NCBI GenBank assembly: GCA_029204045.2
Contig: CM055068.1
Coordinates: forward strand, 30,207,587-30,271,586
DNA: 64,000 nt
Direction of reading: 5' to 3'
DNA from: Tillandsia leiboldiana
Lineage: Eukaryota; Streptophyta; Magnoliopsida; Poales; Bromeliaceae
Shown: one piece after another, positions 1 to 9,858 of the stretch
Position numbering within the stretch: position 1 is the stretch's first letter
Layout: the number at the start of each line of letters is the position of its first letter
The notes under the pieces: model-generated
The model's database searches: none
The model's input: the letters and a program-made list of their open reading frames with translations, nothing else
What the model was told of the DNA's origin: nothing
Program-made: the position numbers and the translations under genes

Positions 1-337
1 ATTTTTCCTCTTTTGAGAGACTGATGTAGTGAGGATATATTATGTATTGAGAGACTGTACACTGATGTATTTATTGGAGTTACCTCCCGGTTTGGTTCAG
101 AGCTTGTATTTGAGGATATTGTATTATTATTATTCTTTTTGGGAGGCGGACATTGTTGTATTATTTCCAGTAGTACAGTGATTGATTTTAGTTATACAGC
201 AGATTTTTATTTATAGCTCTGATATCTGTTAGCTGTAGTACTTTCTTGCAGGTAGGACGCTTCGCCTATGCGGGTTTGGCATAGGTGGCGGATCTGTTGG
301 CGAGCCCGGGTCGCAGTTTCGACCCCGGGGCGTGACA
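1..337 (+). mobile_element. 3' end of a long-LTR Ty3/gypsy LTR (fragment)
   Basis: This stretch closely matches the last part of the LTRs ending at 31277, 38881 and 45778. All share the text around gatatctgttagctgtagta, the CGCTTCGCCTATGCGGG segment and the terminal GGGGCGTGACA. In complete units that terminus is followed by a primer site (TGGTATCAGAGC); here CTCAGGGGAG follows, so the interior of the element has been lost. The left part lies outside the window. Confidence 0.8.
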
Positions 338-459
338 CTCAGGGGAGAATTTTCTGGTAGTTAGTAACCCAGCCTGCGTTGTTGGCACCTCTTGGAGCCT
401 TGTGAGGGCGTAGTGTGGGTTTTTCCCTTGTCGCCGGGTTAGTTGTTTTGGGCTTCTAA
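338..459. other. Junction between the LTR fragment and the G1 pol remnant
   Basis: I recognise no retroelement domain here. In-frame homology to gypsy reverse transcriptase begins just after a TAA at 457-459. The segment probably marks the deletion that removed gag, protease and the RT amino end of G1. Confidence 0.4.
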
Positions 460-1230
460 GGGTTCATCAGACCGAGTGGGTCGCCTTGGGGCGCACCCGT
501 ACTCTTCGTGCGAAAGAAGGATGGAAGCCTACATCTACGCATCGACTTCAGGGAGATAAATAAGGTCACAGTGAAGAACATGTACCCCTTACCCAGAATT
601 GATGACCTCTTCGATCCGCTGAGGGGAGCAACAGTCTCCTCCAAGATTGAATTGCAGTCAGGCTACCATCAACTCAGAGTGCAAGACGAGGATATTCCGA
701 AGACGGCCTTCCGGACCCGGTATGGCCACTACGAGTTTACAGTAACGCCGTTCGGGCTCACCAACGCCCCAGCGGTATTTATGGATTTGATGAACCGAGT
801 CTTCAGGCCCTTCCTGGATCGGTTCGTGGTGGTCTTTATCGACGACATCCTGATCTACTCGCCCACCGATGAGGAACACAAGGAGCACCTACGAATTGTT
901 CTACAGACTCTCGGGGAACAGAGGTTGTTTGCCAAACTTAAGAAATGCGAGTTTTGGCTCCGCGAGGTGGGGGTTCTGGGGCACATCATCTCAGCAGCAG
1001 GAGTTGCGGTGGATCCCAAGAAGGTGGAGTCGGTGACCGACTGGCCCCAACCGACTACGGTAACGGAGGTCCGCAGCTTCCAGGGCCATGCAGGATATTA
1101 TAGACGTTTTGTCGAGGGCTTCTCGAAGATTGCAACCCCCCCTGAACCGCCTGATCCGGAAAAGGAGAAAAAAAATTCATTTGGACGGCCCATGGCCAAG
1201 ATGGTTTTGAGGAACTCAAGAAAAGGCTAA
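460..1230 (+). pseudogene. Ty3/gypsy reverse transcriptase, 5'-truncated (G1 pol)
   Basis: The frame opens after a TAA at 457-459 with the conserved SPWGAPVLFVRKKDG block and continues through PFGLTNAP to FIDDILIYS, the catalytic metal-binding box (Asp-Asp within 835-846). The first catalytic aspartate, normally in SKIDL, reads SKIEL (Glu codon 649-651), so the enzyme would probably be inactive even if intact. The RT connection motif DWPQPTTVTEVRSF is present. The frame is lost after about 1140, where runs of C and A have changed length, and ends at 1230 out of phase with the RNase H frame that follows. Gag, protease and the first part of RT are missing. RT would copy element RNA into DNA in cytoplasmic particles. 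Confidence 0.85.
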
Positions 1231-1241
1231 CAACAGCACCT

Positions 1242-3056
1242 GTGCTTGCGCTACCGACGCCTGGAGAGGACTTCGAGGTATACTGCGACGCATCACGGAT
1301 CAGATTGGGGGGTGTACTGATGCAACGGGGGAAAGTGATAGCCTATGTCTCAGGACAGCTCAAAGAATACGAACGGAACTACCCGACACACGACCTAGAG
1401 CTTGCCGCAGTCGTCTTTGTTCTGAAGCTTTGGAGGCACTATCTCTTTGGTGTCCACTGTAACGTGTTCTCGGACCACCCAAGCCTTAAGTACCTTTTCA
1501 CCCTGAAAGAGGTGAACCTACGGCAGAGACGGTGGTTGGAGTCACTGAAGGATTACGACCTAACTATTCAATACCACCCGGGAAAAGCAAATGTTGTAGC
1601 AGATGCCTTGAGCAGAAAGGGACAGACGGAAGGGACATCAGCGGGCATGATCACCCAGCAGGATGACTTGATCGCGGAGTTCTCGCGATTGAGGTTGGAG
1701 GTGGTACCAGTTGGGACGGTCGAACGACTAATGTCTTTAACAGTCGTGCCTACCCTATTCGAGAGGATTCGAGAAGGCCAAGGTGCCGATCCACAGTTAC
1801 AACTGGAACGGGATAGGATTTCCCCGGAGCGGAAGGGAGACTTTGCAGTGGGGACAAATGGCACTCTTCGGTTTCGAGGGCGGATTTGCGTGCCCGATTC
1901 GCCAGACCTGAAGAAGGAAATCTTGACTGAAGCGCACCGCGCCCCCTATGCGGCGCACCCTGGGGGCACCAAGATGTACAGGGATCTCAGGCAGACCTTC
2001 TGGTGGCCGAAGCTGAAGAGGGACGTGACACAGTTCGTAGCGCACTGCCTGATCTGCCAGCAAGTAAAGGCCGAGCACCAGCGACCGACGGGGAAATTGC
2101 AACCACTACCAGTGCCAGAATGGAAATGGGAGCGAATCACAATGGATTTTGTCACCGGGCTTCCGCGTTCGCAACAGGGACACGACACTATCTGGGTCAT
2201 TGTGGACCGGTTAACTAAGTCAGCTCACTTCCTACCCATCCACATGACCTGGATGCGCGATCGACTGGCTCAAGCCTACATTAGCGAGATTGTGAGGTTA
2301 CACGGGATACCGGCATCAATCACTTCGGACAGGGACACAAGGTTCGTCTCGAACTTTTGGCAGAGTCTACAACGGGCCTTGGGGACCAAGCTACACTTCA
2401 GCACAACTTTTCACCCTCAGACGGACGGACAGTCTGAGCGGGTGATTCAGATCCTCGAGGACATGCTCCGAACCTGTGTACTTGACTTGGGAGACGGATG
2501 GTCACGCCACCTACATCTTGTGGAATTCGCCTACAACAACAGCTACCAGGATAGCATCCGTATGGTGCCGTACGAAGCTCTGTATGGCAGGCGCTGTAGA
2601 TCTCCGATCGGTTGGGACGATCTGGGAGAGCGGAAGTTTTTGGGACTGGATTTGGTGGGGGAGCACGTGTTACTGCGTGTTCCGCCGTCCAAAGGGGTAA
2701 AGCGGTTCGGGCTGAGAGGCAAGTTGAGCCCACAGTATGTGGGGCCTTTTGAGATTCTAGAGCGCATCGGCCCGGTGGCCTATCGCCTCGCCCTACCGCC
2801 GAACCTTGACCGGGTGCACGACGTTTTCCACGTGTCCTTGCTTCGGAAGTATCTCCCCGACCCATCGCGGGCACTCGACGTCGCGGCAGTCAAGCTTAAA
2901 GAGGACCTGAGCTTCGAAGAGGTACCGGTGCGGATCCCAGCACGAGAAGACAAAAAGTTGCGAAGTCGGACCATCCCCTACGTAAAGGTGCTTTGGAGCA
3001 ATCAGGAGGAGCGCGAAGCGACCTGGGAGCCAGAGGCAAAGATGAGAGAGTGCTAG
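1242..3056 (+). CDS. Ty3/gypsy RNase H - integrase - chromodomain (G1 pol C-terminal part)
   Basis: This 604-codon open frame begins inside RNase H, so its first codon is not a real start. RNase H residues are visible as D16 (CDAS), E53, D78 (SDH) and D121 (ADALSRK). The integrase zinc finger follows with H232, H239, C269 and C272. The catalytic triad is D302 (MDFVTGLP), D363 (TSDRDTRF) and E399 (DGQSERV), giving D-X35-E spacing. The C-terminal 60 residues (KLRSRTIPYVKVLWSN to EATWEPE) look like a group II chromodomain, which in chromoviruses targets integration to modified chromatin. That points to the Tekay/Del-like chromovirus group. All integrase key residues are present, but the upstream frameshift and the truncated RT make the element non-autonomous. 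Confidence 0.88.
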   Translation: MLALPTPGEDFEVYCDASRIRLGGVLMQRGKVIAYVSGQLKEYERNYPTHDLELAAVVFVLKLWRHYLFGVHCNVFSDHPSLKYLFTLKEVNLRQRRWLESLKDYDLTIQYHPGKANVVADALSRKGQTEGTSAGMITQQDDLIAEFSRLRLEVVPVGTVERLMSLTVVPTLFERIREGQGADPQLQLERDRISPERKGDFAVGTNGTLRFRGRICVPDSPDLKKEILTEAHRAPYAAHPGGTKMYRDLRQTFWWPKLKRDVTQFVAHCLICQQVKAEHQRPTGKLQPLPVPEWKWERITMDFVTGLPRSQQGHDTIWVIVDRLTKSAHFLPIHMTWMRDRLAQAYISEIVRLHGIPASITSDRDTRFVSNFWQSLQRALGTKLHFSTTFHPQTDGQSERVIQILEDMLRTCVLDLGDGWSRHLHLVEFAYNNSYQDSIRMVPYEALYGRRCRSPIGWDDLGERKFLGLDLVGEHVLLRVPPSKGVKRFGLRGKLSPQYVGPFEILERIGPVAYRLALPPNLDRVHDVFHVSLLRKYLPDPSRALDVAAVKLKEDLSFEEVPVRIPAREDKKLRSRTIPYVKVLWSNQEEREATWEPEAKMREC

Positions 3057-3085
3057 CCCGACCTTTTTACCGCGGGCGAGAGTTA

Positions 3086-3122
3086 AGTTTCGGGGACGAA
3101 ACTTGTTTTTAGTGGTGAGTGA
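3086..3122 (+). other. 3' pre-LTR motif and degenerate polypurine tract of G1
   Basis: TTTCGGGGACGAAAC (3088-3102) is the conserved motif found just before the polypurine tract of plant chromoviruses. The tract, usually AGTGGGGGAGGAT, is degenerate here (AGTGGTGAGTGA). It abuts the LTR start TGTAAGACC. Confidence 0.7.
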
Positions 3123-4762
3123 TGTAAGACCTGACCTTTTTATCTGGCTTTCCCCCGTCGTTTACTTGTAGCGGTTCTTGTGAGGGGTTAACTTTTCGTG
3201 TTTTCTGGACAGACCGTCGGAGCTCGTGGGTATTTTTAAATGGTAGAGCTCGCGAAACGGAGAACGGTGGCGCGATCGGTTTCGAATTCAGACCCCGGGA
3301 ACTCCCAGAATTTAGTTGTGAAGTTTGCGGTCTTTTCGGACCCTCTAAAATCCGTGCGGATGTTCTGCACGGTTCTCGAGGTAGCTTAGCCGCTGGGATT
3401 ATTTGGTGAGACTAGGGTTTTAGCAGGGGACTTATTTTCCTTTCTTTTTTTCCTTTTCCTCATTTTTATTTCGTGCGGCTAGGGTTTTGGGATCGTGACC
3501 GGAGAGGGGAAAGGAACGGGGAACCCAACCTATTGTCGGTCTCGCTCGACTCTCCTCCGGCGTAGGACGTTACCACGGGGACCCGAGAGAGAAGGAAGGA
3601 GGTGGACCTTCCGGCGGCTAGCCGGGTGAAGGAGAACGATCCCTCTCCTCCATCCCTCGCGAACCTAGGTGAGTTTTTACCGTTCTTGTTTTAGTTTCGT
3701 AATCCTATTGTTTGGGGCTTGTGGGTCGTTCCGAGGGTGGGGATCATTGCGCCACCACCACCATTGCCGGCGGATGTTGCCGTCGAGGGGTCGCCCGTGC
3801 GGGTCGGTGCCGCGCGGGGCCGCCCGCGGGAGGGGCGCCCACGCGGGCCGGGGCCGCCCGCGGGAGGGGGTGCCCGCGCGGCTCACTGCCGCGTGGGGCC
3901 GCCCGCGGGAGGAGCGCCCGCGTGGGCTGGCGCCGCGCGGGGCAGCCCGCACCCGCGGGCAGCGCGCCCGCGCGGCTCCCTGCCGCGCGGGGCCGCCCGC
4001 GGGAGGGGGTGCCCGCGCGGCTCCCTGCCGTGCGTGGCCGCCCGCGGGAGGGGCGCCCGCGCGGGCTGGTGCCGCGCGGGGCCGCCCGCACCCGCGGGCA
4101 GCGCGCCCGCGCGGCTCCCTACCGCGTGGGGCCGCCCGCGGGAGGGGTGCCCACGTGGGCTGGTGCTGCGCGGGGCCGCCCGCTGGTGGGTCGCCCGCGC
4201 GAGCTGGGGCCGCGCGGGGTCGCCGCCGACGAGACGGGGGACGCGCGAAGCCCTCCGCAAGCGGTGCGTACACCGCCCGGGTCGTCGTCGTGCGGGATCT
4301 TCGCACACGGGGAGTTTTTGGGAACATGTCATTTTTCCGTTCCCGCCAGTGTCGTCGTTGGGGGTTTCTGATCTTCAGGCCTTATATTTTCGTTTCCTTA
4401 GGGTCACGGGACGCTGTGGCCTCGGCAGATACGCAACCGCGGACGAACCGAGCGCCGGTCTCCTTTCAAGGTGGGTACTTTCCCTCGGAGTCAGTTGGGA
4501 AAGGGGGTTATTTATGTAAAATACTTTTCCGGGCAAAGGTGGGATTATCAAATGGTGTTTGTTTATGATGCTAACCCTGCTTACGTTACTCAATTATTTA
4601 TCTATCTAATTATACGTTCATGAGGCTCTTGTTGCTACACGCACACCAGCGGCTTGGCCACCGCAAGGGTGTGCTTTTCCGAAAAAGTGGTACGTTGACC
4701 CGTGTACCCCACGTGACGGTGACGTTAGGAAGGGGGGCCCTCATAGGTGGGGGGTGTGAGCG
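3123..4762 (+). mobile_element. G1 chromovirus 3' LTR, first part
   Basis: The LTR begins TGTAAGACC directly after the polypurine region. It contains CT-rich leader-like sequence, a GC-rich minisatellite and then AT-rich sequence. It stops at the copia insertion (C1) without a CA end. The missing second half is probably 51427-52750 on the other strand, which ends GGGGCGTGACA when read in this orientation. The long overlapping frames on both strands here reflect GC composition, not genes. Confidence 0.7.
3785..4230 (+). repeat. GC-rich minisatellite in the G1 LTR (about 46-bp unit)
   Basis: Roughly ten imperfect units of about 46 bp built around GGCCGCCCGCGGGAGGGG, GCCCGCGCGG and a GGCTCCCTGCCGCG or GGGCTGGTGCCGCG variant. 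The segment GCCCGCACCCGCGGGCAGC recurs 138 bp apart, suggesting a three-unit higher-order period. Composition is above 80% GC, so all six frames stay open and the apparent proteins (Gly/Ala/Arg/Pro-rich) are artefacts. Confidence 0.8.
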
Positions 4763-5059
4763 TGTTGGGTTATGATAGAATATGGATCTAAATAGTAGAA
4801 AAAACACCTAGAGGGGGGGTGAATAGGTGTAAACCATAAACACTCAAAAATCGTCGCGTAATAAAACCCAATGCAGAAATTAAAAAATAATATGCACGAT
4901 TTTTACGTGGAAAAACTCCAAACCGGAGTAAAAAACCACGGGACCGATAACACGGCAAAATCCACTAGAATTAACACACGTACAAGGTGATATACCGTAC
5001 TCACAGATGACTCAACCTTTTTCATACGCTCCTAGTGTATCTTCTCCGCTCGCTCCGCA

Positions 5060-5243
5060 ACGCTCCTCGAATCCACGAATAGCGTCCAACGCCGAATCCA
5101 CGGCGTCCAACGTCGAATCCACGACGTCCAACCGAATCCACGGTCTTCACCCAGTAGCACGTATCGAATCCACGAACGTACCTCACTCCGAATCCACGAG
5201 AGCGGTTGCACCTTGAATCCAGAAGGCCACGCAAGTCCACGCG
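5060..5243 (-). repeat. TGGATT-loop hairpin array in the C1 3' LTR
   Basis: Eight short inverted repeats with a constant six-base loop (TGGATT; TGGACT in one) read on the minus strand, each with a different but complementary stem. Examples are ACGTCG/CGACGT and ACGCCG/CGGCGT. One stem has lost its loop-closing pair (CCTTC/CAAGG) and one has a G-T pair. The array lies downstream of the TATA box, in the likely transcribed leader. Confidence 0.85.
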
Positions 5244-5501
5244 CCGATTTTGAGAAAATCGTTGTTTTTTGGGTGGTGATAATCCGCCGAATACTTAGAT
5301 TAGAAATAGATCGAAAATACCATCTAAGTATTCATTAATTTGATTCTACTCAAATTCTGAGTTTGAAACCCTAGAATCAAATCAATCAATATAGATGAAG
5401 AAACATAGAATTAAATCTATTGATTTCCTTTCATCTCTATAGGTGGATTTTTCTTTTTATGACCGTATTTTGGATTACCCTAAAAATTAAATCGTAGGGT
5501 C

Positions 5502-5810
5502 TATTTATAGGTTAGAAACTGTTGGAAGAGTATAAGAATCAAAAACTAACCTTTTCTGGAATTTTACAGGACGACGGTCCGGACTGGAATTATGGCGGTC
5601 CGGACTGTCCTAACGAAACCGACTTTTTCAAGAAAAACATACCTTCGGGGTCCGGACTGTAATTTCCACGGTCCGAACTGTTCATGCAATTCCTGCAAAT
5701 TCCACGTTCGGGGTCCAGACTGAAGTGACCAAGGTCCGGACTGGAATTGCGCATGAACTATCCTATGTTCGGGGTCCGGACTGTAATGTCAGGTCCGGAC
5801 TCTGAACATG
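5502..5810 (-). promoter_or_regulatory. U3 promoter of C1 3' LTR: GTCCGGAC repeats and TATA box
   Basis: About eight copies or near-copies of the 8-bp palindrome GTCCGGAC (5575-5810), several followed by CCCCGAAC on the minus strand, sit just upstream of TATAAATA (5509-5502). The layout is that of an enhancer array plus core promoter. The binding factor is unknown. Confidence 0.6.
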
Positions 5811-5998
5811 TAGTATGTCCAGTTTTTGATTTTTATGCAATTAAAAATTCATCCAAGTGTTTCTACACTATAAGAAGTATTCGGATCACCAAAAATATTT
5901 AGTTAAACATACCTGATCCTTTTGAATTCTTCTTTCTTGAGATTGAGGTATATGATCCAAACTTCTTCATCTTCAATCTTCAAGACTTAAATAATTTC

Positions 5999-6162
5999 CA
6001 GAGCGGTGATGCCGAGGCGGGTGCTCGGCGACCGAGGCAGGTGCTCGGCGGGGGACACCGGGGCAGGGGCTCGGTGCGGTGGTCGGGAAAGGTGCCCGGT
6101 TTTGCTTGGTACAGGAGGTGATTGTTGTTGACGGTGTTTGAGGAGGACGGTTGTTGTTGGTG
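5999..6162 (-). other. 164-bp insertion in the C1 3' LTR
   Basis: GC-rich sequence with a CCGAGCACC-CCTCGG motif in tandem. It is absent from both 5' LTRs and from the related C3 LTR, so it is a derived insertion. It matches the flank at 52598-52750 in 153 bp with about five differences. Confidence 0.85.
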
Positions 6163-6182
6163 CCAACACAAATTCCTTAACA

Positions 6183-6842
6183 ATCTCCCCCTTTGGCGGT
6201 TTCGTGACAAAACACAAATCCACTAAAGAAAATTCAAAAAAGATATTTTTGTTGCTATCACCATACAACAAAAATTTACAATGGAGAACCAAATAAGATA
6301 CATGAGATAAACTCCTAGAACAGACTCTAGACTTAGACAACTATAATCTCTGCAAAAGAAAACATTCTTGACAAAAGATATCGTTATATACTTCAAGAAT
6401 TTTTGCATATAAAACCAAACACAGAGATAGAGTTTATACTCATCATGACATTTATGAATTCAGATATGTAATAAGATCACAATCAAAATTAGACACATCT
6501 TCTAAGCATTAAAAACCAAATGTCATATGTATGTTAGTTAACAAACAACTTGTTAGAAATATTACATGCTCAAATAGTTAGTCGAATAGTTAGTAGAGGC
6601 ATGCATGCAAAACCCAATCAAAACAAAAAGTTGATGTCATACTAGTTGATGTCATACTTACCTTTCATAGTCTTACCTTTCATAGTTCCTTTCATTGTTT
6701 TGTTCTCTCTCCCCCTTTTTGTCACAAAATAAGCCAGCAATTACAATAATAAAAGGGCGTGTTAAAAGTCCAAAAATAAAAGGTAAAGTGAGAACGAAAA
6801 ACCGAAAAACCTGCACAGAAGGAAAAGAAAGTCAAACAAAAA
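6183..6842 (-). other. 3' untranslated region with two polypurine tracts (C1)
   Basis: The tract CCAAAGGGGGAGAT abuts the LTR (6183-6196). A second tract, ACAAAAAGGGGGAGAG, lies near 6709-6726. Multiple purine tracts before the 3' LTR are typical of Sireviruses. No convincing ORF lies in this AT-rich stretch. Confidence 0.7.
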
Positions 6843-8288
6843 TTAATCATCGGAGTCTGAATCATCTGAGGTGCTACATCCCATTTTCGAAAACATTTTC
6901 TTCATCAGCTTTTTCATCGAAGAGACTGTTTTAGTCAAAGTGATCTGGGATGCCATAATGATTTCAAGTTCCTCTGAAATTTGCTTCTGCTCTTTCATAA
7001 TTTGTTCTTGTTCAAAAGATAAACGTTGCTGCTCCCTATAAATTGATGTCACAGATGCTTCATCATCTGGTGCTGGTGCTTGCCGTGTTGGAGATGCGGA
7101 GGTGCCGACACAGGGTTTCGTACCGCATGAAGGAGTCGGAGTGACATGAGGTAGCTTATGAAGGGACTTAACAATGGTGGATTCATTGATCATGCCTAAG
7201 CAATGTTGATACGATGTTGAACTGATATCAATCTGAAACTTCTTCAAGATCCTCATAATGATTAAAGGAAAAGGGAGTCTTTCGGTAGGATGGGGATGCT
7301 CAACATATCTGGTCATCCTATTCCAGATAATGTATGGGATATTCATGTTCAATCCCACTGCCTCAGATGGATGTCCTAGGAGATATAAAAACAGCATTCG
7401 ATCCCATCTCACAACCTTTGTCTGCATGTTTGGAAGAATATTGTAACATGTAATTAAATTTAGAAATCGGTACTCAAGACGGAGTTGTTTGGACTTGACA
7501 GATTTCTCCGTTGATTGAGTGCCTTCCAGACATATCCCCTGTATAACTGTTTGCCACATTGTGTTTGTCAAGCTTCTTCCTGTCAAGTAGTTAATCCCTG
7601 ATCTGCTCGCTTGCATCCCTAAGACTTCCCCAATTAACTGTGGAGTTATTTTGAGTCTTGTCCCTTGGATGTTTGTGTAAAACTGCATAGAACCGTCTTC
7701 ATCTTCCTGAAGATGTCGTGCGTTTGTGTAAAAGGTCCTCACGCGATGCAAACAATAGCCAAGCATTTCTGGAAATCTACAGATCTGAATGAGATTGCCT
7801 TGCTCAATTAGTTTGCCAAACTCTGGTGAGTGGTCTCGAAGAGCACCAACATTGACGTGCCTCTCGCCAATGCATTCCCGATGTTCAAATGCTCTAAAGC
7901 GGTCAGTATTAACAAACACTTTTTCCAAGCGAGGTGGAGAATCAGGAGCCACCGGTTCATTGATTTCAACACCTCGTGCTCGACCAAGCCGTCGAGCAAG
8001 TCTTTTTCTTTTCATCGAGATGGATGAAGAAGTTACTGGTGCTTTTCCTTTATCCACAGCAGTTTTTCCTTTTGAAGAAACAGGGGTCTTCTGTGTTGAC
8101 TTATCAGGCGTCGTTTCCTCATCCATTAAATCATCCCAATTCACTTTATCTTTTTCCGGTTCAGTCTCTGAATCATTAAGAAAAACACACTCCCCTTTAC
8201 GAAGAGTTTTCTTTGCTCTTTTTAATTTATTTGTCGCTCTCGTGTGTACCATAGCAACTAACAGGACTATTATCAGTGAGAACACCAT
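6843..8288 (-). CDS. Third ORF (envelope-position) of the Sirevirus-like element, 481 aa, intact
   Basis: The protein lies between pol and the 3' LTR, the position of the envelope-like gene in SIRE-type elements. It opens with a hydrophobic stretch (FSLIIVLLVAMV), then a Lys-rich segment, an acidic/Ser/Thr-rich linker, a basic patch (KRKRLARRLGRARG, about 93-106) that could be a nuclear localisation signal, and a folded region of about 240 residues with FYTNARHLQED and LTPQLIGEVLG. That region resembles the plant family often labelled putative plant transposon protein; this is recalled, not searched. The C-terminus is Gln/Glu-rich and probably coiled-coil, ending in an acidic DDSDSDD. I see no clear C-terminal membrane anchor, so an envelope function is doubtful. 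A TATA box, CT-rich leader and predicted 384-bp leader intron lie upstream. It is the only complete frame in C1. Confidence 0.75.
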   Translation of the reverse strand: MVFSLIIVLLVAMVHTRATNKLKRAKKTLRKGECVFLNDSETEPEKDKVNWDDLMDEETTPDKSTQKTPVSSKGKTAVDKGKAPVTSSSISMKRKRLARRLGRARGVEINEPVAPDSPPRLEKVFVNTDRFRAFEHRECIGERHVNVGALRDHSPEFGKLIEQGNLIQICRFPEMLGYCLHRVRTFYTNARHLQEDEDGSMQFYTNIQGTRLKITPQLIGEVLGMQASRSGINYLTGRSLTNTMWQTVIQGICLEGTQSTEKSVKSKQLRLEYRFLNLITCYNILPNMQTKVVRWDRMLFLYLLGHPSEAVGLNMNIPYIIWNRMTRYVEHPHPTERLPFPLIIMRILKKFQIDISSTSYQHCLGMINESTIVKSLHKLPHVTPTPSCGTKPCVGTSASPTRQAPAPDDEASVTSIYREQQRLSFEQEQIMKEQKQISEELEIIMASQITLTKTVSSMKKLMKKMFSKMGCSTSDDSDSDD

Positions 8289-8311
8289 TGTCGCTTTTCA
8301 ACTTTAAGAAC

Positions 8312-8695
8312 CTGCGAGCAACAACTCAAGAATACGACAAAAATTGTTTATTTTCAAAAATTTGAAAAATTGTACCTAAACAATCATTATCATGTAGAGA
8401 GACAAGGATTCAAACAAGTTTTGCAAAAAGAATTTTAAAAATAGATCAATCCCTTGATTTTCAAAAAATCCTATTATATGCCCTAAAATCGAATTTTCAG
8501 AAATCAAAGCCTAAAAATTCGTAAATCAAGAGAATACCTAGCATATAATCAAAACTAATCTACCCAGAGTTCTTATTTCAAAAGAAATTTGATCAAAAAC
8601 CAATCTCAAACGAAAAAGATACAAGATTTCCAATACGATTTGAGCAAAAACATGAAAAACTGTGAAAAATCGAGATTTTGATCATAAGAACTCAC
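8312..8695 (-). other. Predicted leader intron of the third ORF (C1)
   Basis: On the minus strand the donor is CCAA/GTGAGTTC at 8695 and the acceptor TTGCTCGCAG/G at 8312, giving 384 bp of T-rich sequence typical of plant introns. The ATG at 8288 follows 23 bp after the acceptor. The same sites and length occur in C2. Confidence 0.55.
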
Positions 8696-8804
8696 TTGGA
8701 ATCGAAGAAGATGGGTTGGGAAGGCTCCAAGACGATTGTTTTCTAGAGAGAGAAGGTCTGGAGACTCAGAAACAAAAGATTGAAGTAAGAGAAAATCAAA
8801 ACCC

Positions 8805-8925
8805 TTTTGTTCTATATAAAACCCTAGCCGCGGTCCGGACTGCCTCAAGAACCCAGTCCGGATTGGCTTACCCGCAGGAATACCTGCGTTCGGGGTCCGG
8901 ATCGGCTTGTCCAGTCCGGACCGGC
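8805..8925 (-). promoter_or_regulatory. Internal promoter-like module before the third ORF (C1)
   Basis: Four TCCGGA palindromes (about 8834, 8856, 8896 and 8914), one followed by CCCCGAAC, lie just upstream of a TATATA box (8813-8818) on the minus strand. A CT-rich leader and the predicted intron follow. The same motif pair drives the LTR layout. Confidence 0.5.
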
Positions 8926-8936
8926 TCCATACTTTT

Positions 8937-9858
8937 TCTTCAGAAAAATTTAGAAAAATTCCAGAAAATCCAGAAAAAGTATGTAAGCACTTTTGTGTAT
9001 CAACTTTAAATGAAAATCATCGTTTCATATTAAAAGAAATAGATTATGCAAAATCTATCAATAATATCCAACTAATGAAACGAAAATTTATAAAAATTAA
9101 ATCCCTTAAAGTTGAACAACTTCAATCACATCTAACATGATCTTATGAGTAATGCCTTTATCAAATCATCAATTTGGTAAAGAAAATGAAATACCAAGAT
9201 CAATAGATGTTTAAAATCCCAAATATGTTAGATAATGTATCTAGTCAATCTATTGAAGAGAGTGGCTCTTTGAGCATCTTTCATTAAAAATCCCACCTTA
9301 TACCAACCTTGGAATTTGACAGAGTCAAGTATTCCAAAAAGCATTTTATCTAATCAACTTGAAAAAACCATGCTTGATATACATGTGGTAGCTGCACACA
9401 GTACTCGGACGACCGAGGTGGTAGCTCTTTCCTCCATGTGGTGGTAGTTTTCACACTCCTCATTGGGATGTAACTCTTTCCACATCTTTTGAGCATAACA
9501 TTTTTGCATTAACTCCCCCTCAATTGGCTATCAATTATATAATATATAAGGTATTCAACCAAAAATTGATCTCGATTTCATACTCGACTCAATTGTCAAA
9601 TAAGAAAAAAACTATACCAAGAGATCATTTGAGAGAGAAATTGACTTTGATCAAAACAAAGATGACTTAATTGACATAAATGGTCATTGCATCAAATGAA
9701 TTATTATGATATCCAAAGTATAATAAATTTCAAATTATATAAAAGGATGCAGTTAAAGTCAATAATACTAGTGCTCAATTTATGTTCTATGTACAAACAT
9801 AGATGATGAACAAAAACACAAAACAAAACCTAACCTAAACAAAAGTTTCAAAAAGAAG
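8937..9858 (-). other. AT-rich spacer between pol and the third ORF (C1)
   Basis: About 0.9 kb without a convincing ORF or RNA gene. It is nearly identical to 59159-60080 of C2 apart from single-base run-length differences. Confidence 0.6.

Larger units (their letters stand above)
4763..6182 (-). mobile_element. 3' LTR of copia element C1
   Basis: 1420 bp, starting TGTTAAGG and ending CCCAACA on the minus strand. It is about 157 bp longer than its own 5' LTR because of a 164-bp insertion 21 bp from its start. A TATA box (TATAAATA) lies at 5509-5502. It is nearly identical to the partial 3' LTR of C2, including private substitutions in the TCCGGAC motifs. Confidence 0.92.

Noticed and set aside
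3669..4568. Long overlapping frames on both strands encoding Gly/Ala/Arg/Pro-rich proteins
   Set aside because: They lie in a GC-rich minisatellite inside an LTR. Stop codons are rare by composition, and all frames show the same low-complexity repeats.
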